A model generated the notes under the pieces. The model did not search any database. It was given only the letters and a program-made list of their open reading frames with translations, and had not been told where the DNA came from. A DNA stretch of 64,000 bases from JBBQXY01 sp051004815 (GTDB lineage: Bacteria > Chloroflexota > Ktedonobacteria > Ktedonobacterales > Ktedonobacteraceae): NCBI GenBank assembly GCA_051004815.1, contig JBPCJY010000240.1:1-64000 (forward strand), given 5' to 3'. The position numbers and the translations under genes are program-made. Below are positions 60,820 to 64,000 of the stretch, piece after piece (the first letter of the stretch is position 1; every line of letters begins with the position of its first letter).

Positions 60820-63250
60820 AGGTTTCGATCAAAACTCGCTCTCTCCTGATGATTTGGCAATCCTACAAGCCTTTGATGCTATGGACCTGGGGAATATGGA
60901 AGAAGGGGAGAAAGAGCAGGAAGAGGGGAAGCAGCCAAAGGATGCGTCTCAGCCATCGCGCACACCATCTTCCGACCAGCATGCTCTTACAACCATGTTG
61001 CTGGGCGATGAAATGCTCGCCCTCTTTGTCGGTGAAGTCGAAGAAGACCTGACGGCGATACGGGATATTTTGCGTCATGTTGAGCCAGAGGAGGATATAG
61101 ACCCGGCCCCTCTACAGACACTGCAACGCTTTGCCCACAAAGTCAAAGGTACTTCGGGTGCGATTGGCTGCACCATTATAGCAACCATTGCCTATGACAT
61201 GGAAGAGCTAACGGGCCAGATTGCCAGGCGTATACTGGTGCCTTTTATTGGCTTGCACGCCTTGCTACAGACCGTGTACGCCCTGGAAATGACGCTTAAC
61301 AGCGTTATCACGTATGGGAAGGAAAGTGACCATCCCTTAGCTGAACTGGAAGCTGAGTACCACGCTCTCAATATCGCTATCCAGCAGAGAAACGCTGTCA
61401 AACCTCTTCCATCCGTGGTGAAAGAGGCCGAGACTCCTCCCGTTCGTGTTTTGTTCAATAGCACGGCTGAGGAGGATGGTACACCATCCAAACGTGTACC
61501 GGAGCATCCATCCGCTAGCTCCTTTGTGCGTGTCGATATGCGTCGTTTTGAGCAGCTTGTTTCACACACAGAGGACCTCGCGGAACTACAGGCTGCGATA
61601 AAGAATGCACAGGTCGAGGTCGAGCAAGCACTGCAAGAGTTGCATGTGGCCCAGGTTCGTCTGCGTCAAGTGGAAGCGTTGGTATCCATCAAGCTCTTTA
61701 CCACAAGGTCAAATGTAGCGGCACCAGCGGTTAATGATGAGCGGCCTACCTCGTCGTTGGTGGCGCGTATCCTCGATGAAGCAGCGCAGCGTACCGGGCA
61801 TCTCTATCAACGCAAAAGTAAGTACCCGCCGCAATGGCTGAAAGCTGGCGGATTGTCGCAGTGGGACACCCTTGAGTTGGATCATTTCACCGAGAACGAT
61901 GTGCTTATCCACTCGTTTGACGAGGCGATTGCTGATGTCGCTACCGCCTCCACGCGACTGCGCACTGCTCTGACACACCTCAACCATATCACGCAAGCCC
62001 ATATGGCACAAGCTACCAACGTGCGTAACGATACGCTTTTGCTGCGTTTGGCACCGCTTAGTAGCCTCCTGAACCGTATTGAGCGGGCGGTCATGATGAG
62101 CGCGTTGGCGCAACAACGGCAAGTACGGTTTGAAATCGAGGGGGAAACGACGGAAATTGACCAGGATATCCTCGAAGAATTAAAGCAGCCACTGCTACAA
62201 CTGGTGCGCACCTGCCTGGCCCAGAGCTATCAGAAGCCATCGCACAGCACTGAACAGAGCGATGCGCCAGATCGCATCTGGTTGCATGCGCGTACCCTGG
62301 GCAACGAAGTGATGATTGAGTTAGGCTTTTCGATGACGATTGGCGGCGGTGCGCTAGATGGCGTGCAAGAGACTATCCAGCGACTGCATGGTTCGATTAC
62401 GGTGGAGCAAAATAGAGCCGATGGCATCACGTTTGTCATACGTTTGCCGCGAACCCAAGGGGCCGTGCGCTCCTTACTGGTGCGCATAGGGAGTCATCAG
62501 GTCGTGGTGCCGTTCGCACAGGTGCAGCGCATTGACGATGGGAAACACTATGCACCGGAAGAGTGCTATAGTTTGACTAGCTTGCTCGGTTTTCCCATGG
62601 AACGGGCTGCACGCGAGATAACATCATCAGTACTGATCGTACAAGCGAACTCAACACACCTGGTGGTACAGGTCGATGAGATTATTGGCGATGTCGAATT
62701 AGTGGTGAAACCCCTTGCTCCCCATTTACAGCGACCGGGCATCGCGGGTACGGTCATTGACGGTATGCGTAATGTCATGCTGGTGGTTGAGATACCCGAA
62801 CTGGTGCGACAGTATGCCTTGTTGCTGCCAGAAGCACGGGCAAAGATAACGGATAGCAAGCAAGAAACCTACACGGAACAGGGGCCGCCAGTGGTGCTTA
62901 TCGCCGACGATTCCGTTTATATCCGCCACTCCGTGCGACATGCGTTGAGCAGGGCTGGCTATCGCGTTATCGAAGCGGAAGATGGTATGAAGGCTCTTGA
63001 ACTGCTGGTTGATGCTCCACCGGATGCATTGCTACTCGATATGGAGATGCCCAACTTGAATGGCTATGATGTCTTGAGCATGATGCGCGTCCATCCCGAA
63101 CTAGCGCACGTCAAGGTCATTATGCTGACTTCGCACACCGCGGAAAAACACCAAACGCATGCACGCAAGCTGGGAGCACACGTCTACCTGACCAAACCGT
63201 GTCCAGATGATATGTTGTTGTCTACTCTACATACACTGCTGACGAGCTAA
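60812..63250 (+). CDS. CheA-like hybrid: Hpt, degenerate ATPase, CheW and receiver
   Basis: 812 residues. The Hpt domain has phosphoacceptor His109 in FAHKVKGTSGAIG. A coiled helical region is followed by a region at the place of the HATPase that keeps LLNRIERAVMMSALAQQRQVRFEIEGE but lacks a readable N box, D-x-G-x-G or G2 loop (LLQLVRTCLAQSY in place of the N box). Then come a CheW-like domain (SLLVRIGSHQVVVPFAQVQRID) and a REC domain (VVLIADDSVYIRHSVRHAL, ALLLDMEMPNLNGYD, VIMLTSHTA, YLTKP). It looks like a phosphotransfer scaffold rather than a kinase, although the degeneration should be tested by profile search. Confidence 0.82.
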   Translation: MDEGFDQNSLSPDDLAILQAFDAMDLGNMEEGEKEQEEGKQPKDASQPSRTPSSDQHALTTMLLGDEMLALFVGEVEEDLTAIRDILRHVEPEEDIDPAPLQTLQRFAHKVKGTSGAIGCTIIATIAYDMEELTGQIARRILVPFIGLHALLQTVYALEMTLNSVITYGKESDHPLAELEAEYHALNIAIQQRNAVKPLPSVVKEAETPPVRVLFNSTAEEDGTPSKRVPEHPSASSFVRVDMRRFEQLVSHTEDLAELQAAIKNAQVEVEQALQELHVAQVRLRQVEALVSIKLFTTRSNVAAPAVNDERPTSSLVARILDEAAQRTGHLYQRKSKYPPQWLKAGGLSQWDTLELDHFTENDVLIHSFDEAIADVATASTRLRTALTHLNHITQAHMAQATNVRNDTLLLRLAPLSSLLNRIERAVMMSALAQQRQVRFEIEGETTEIDQDILEELKQPLLQLVRTCLAQSYQKPSHSTEQSDAPDRIWLHARTLGNEVMIELGFSMTIGGGALDGVQETIQRLHGSITVEQNRADGITFVIRLPRTQGAVRSLLVRIGSHQVVVPFAQVQRIDDGKHYAPEECYSLTSLLGFPMERAAREITSSVLIVQANSTHLVVQVDEIIGDVELVVKPLAPHLQRPGIAGTVIDGMRNVMLVVEIPELVRQYALLLPEARAKITDSKQETYTEQGPPVVLIADDSVYIRHSVRHALSRAGYRVIEAEDGMKALELLVDAPPDALLLDMEMPNLNGYDVLSMMRVHPELAHVKVIMLTSHTAEKHQTHARKLGAHVYLTKPCPDDMLLSTLHTLLTS

Positions 63251-63379
63251 AGTGTTTTGTGTGTACGCACATGACCTTCGGGTAGTTTCGTTGACCCTCT
63301 GTGTACGGCTTAGTATGATACACGTTAATACAAGTGAGTGTTGAGCGACGTGTAGTGCCATGGATAGCAGGAGCAGGCA

Positions 63380-64000
63380 ATGAGCGAGCAACAAATACAG
63401 AGAGTGAAAGTAAAACGATTAGCGCATGTTGGATTATGGGCCACAGATGTTGCGGCTCAGGCGCGTTTCTATCGCCAGATACTGGGTTTCGACTTGCGCA
63501 ACACCTTTGAAAATCCCATGGAGCAAGAGGTTGAGCTGGAGAATGCCAACGTCTTTCTCTCTCTGGGCGATGAACATCATAGTGTAGGGTTATTTAGCGA
63601 TACACGTCCCAGCGTTGGCAATGGACGTAACCCGTTCCCACGCACCCGGCTACACCACCTGGCTTTTGAGGTTGATACGGATGCTGAGCTCGCGGCCCTG
63701 GCCGCTCGCCTGAATCAGTCCGGCCTGGAACTAACATTGGAAGAGCGTGATGGTGATCCAGAGATGGGCGATACGCTCTGGTTTAATGATCCTGACGGCA
63801 ACCGTATTGAAATTTCGGTAACCTCCGATGACCCGCTGGCCCTTTCGCCAAATATTGCCGGTGGACGCAGAGCACAATTCCGCCCGCGTGCCTTGCAGCA
63901 TGTGGCCCTGCAAACATCTCATTTAGAGCAGATGGTTGAATTCTATACCGAGTCGCTGGGTTTTGATATATCAGATTGGTTGTTGCGCGAGTGTGTCTGG
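63380..64000 (+). CDS. VOC-family protein with two glyoxalase/dioxygenase modules (partial)
   Basis: Starts at the ATG with AGGAG seven bases upstream and is open to the window end, at least 207 residues. First module: LAHVGLWATDVAAQARFYRQILGFDL, HHLAFEV, FNDPDGNRIEIS. Second: LQHVALQTSHLEQMVEFYTESLGFD. The two-module chain matches extradiol-type dioxygenases such as catechol 2,3-dioxygenase-like enzymes, with His and Glu metal ligands. The last third is outside the window. Confidence 0.88.
   Translation, partial: MSEQQIQRVKVKRLAHVGLWATDVAAQARFYRQILGFDLRNTFENPMEQEVELENANVFLSLGDEHHSVGLFSDTRPSVGNGRNPFPRTRLHHLAFEVDTDAELAALAARLNQSGLELTLEERDGDPEMGDTLWFNDPDGNRIEISVTSDDPLALSPNIAGGRRAQFRPRALQHVALQTSHLEQMVEFYTESLGFDISDWLLRECVW

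Overview
The window looks like chromosomal DNA of a Ktedonobacteria-type Chloroflexota, a large-genome, soil, spore-forming filamentous lineage. Evidence is indirect: many WD40-repeat signalling proteins (a STAND ATPase, two Ser/Thr kinases and a HEAT/WD40 membrane protein), several MFS and orphan response-regulator genes, mid-range GC, and abundant small palindromic intergenic repeats. The lineage call is an inference from gene content, not from a marker gene.

Layout. 1-5.7 kb: a small unknown gene, a GTG-started HTH/NB-ARC/14xWD40 STAND protein, and an MgtC/DUF4010 membrane protein. 5.9-11.5 kb: an orphan anti-sigma-like protein, then a reverse-strand envelope cluster (TgpA-like transglutaminase, PH/GRAM-like protein, Thr/Pro-rich wall-spanning protein). 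11.6-17.7 kb: two Ser/Thr kinases with periplasmic WD40 domains, separated by an MFS gene that is flanked by two short inverted-repeat elements of one family. 18-19.4 kb: two cyclophilins. 19.5-22.3 kb: an autoregulated TetR gene with a DUF998-like membrane gene under a matching promoter, then a primary-type sigma factor. 22.6-29.5 kb: housekeeping (DedA, dUTPase, J-domain protein, ECF transporter parts, RecX, PanD, DUF402). 29.9-33.5 kb: an accessory stretch with a LAS-like peptidase, a pentapeptide membrane protein, an integrase remnant and a RelE-like operon, much of it bracketed by a 40-bp direct repeat that carries a promoter. 33.6-42.5 kb: fumarase, C39-like peptidase, Nudix, MFS plus ArsR-like regulator, and an archaeal-type Asp-tRNA synthetase behind a T-box leader whose specifier reads GAC. 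42.5-45 kb: an ECF sigma factor with a HEAT-TM-WD40 partner. 45-54 kb: flavin oxidoreductase, PLP enzyme, HicAB, HerA-like ATPase with partner, cupin, response regulators and a PD-(D/E)XK-like protein. 54.7-64 kb: MgtE, tRNA-Asn, acetyltransferase, sensor kinase, a CheY/CheW/CheA-like cluster whose CheA ATPase looks degenerate, and a VOC protein cut by the window end.

How it works together. The theme is signal input through beta-propellers feeding kinases, sigma factors and a STAND switch. The clearest regulatory readings are the T-box, the TetR operator pair and the tRNA-Asn promoter. At least three families of short palindromic repeats occupy intergenic space. They have contributed a stop codon to one gene, and one abuts the recX start region.
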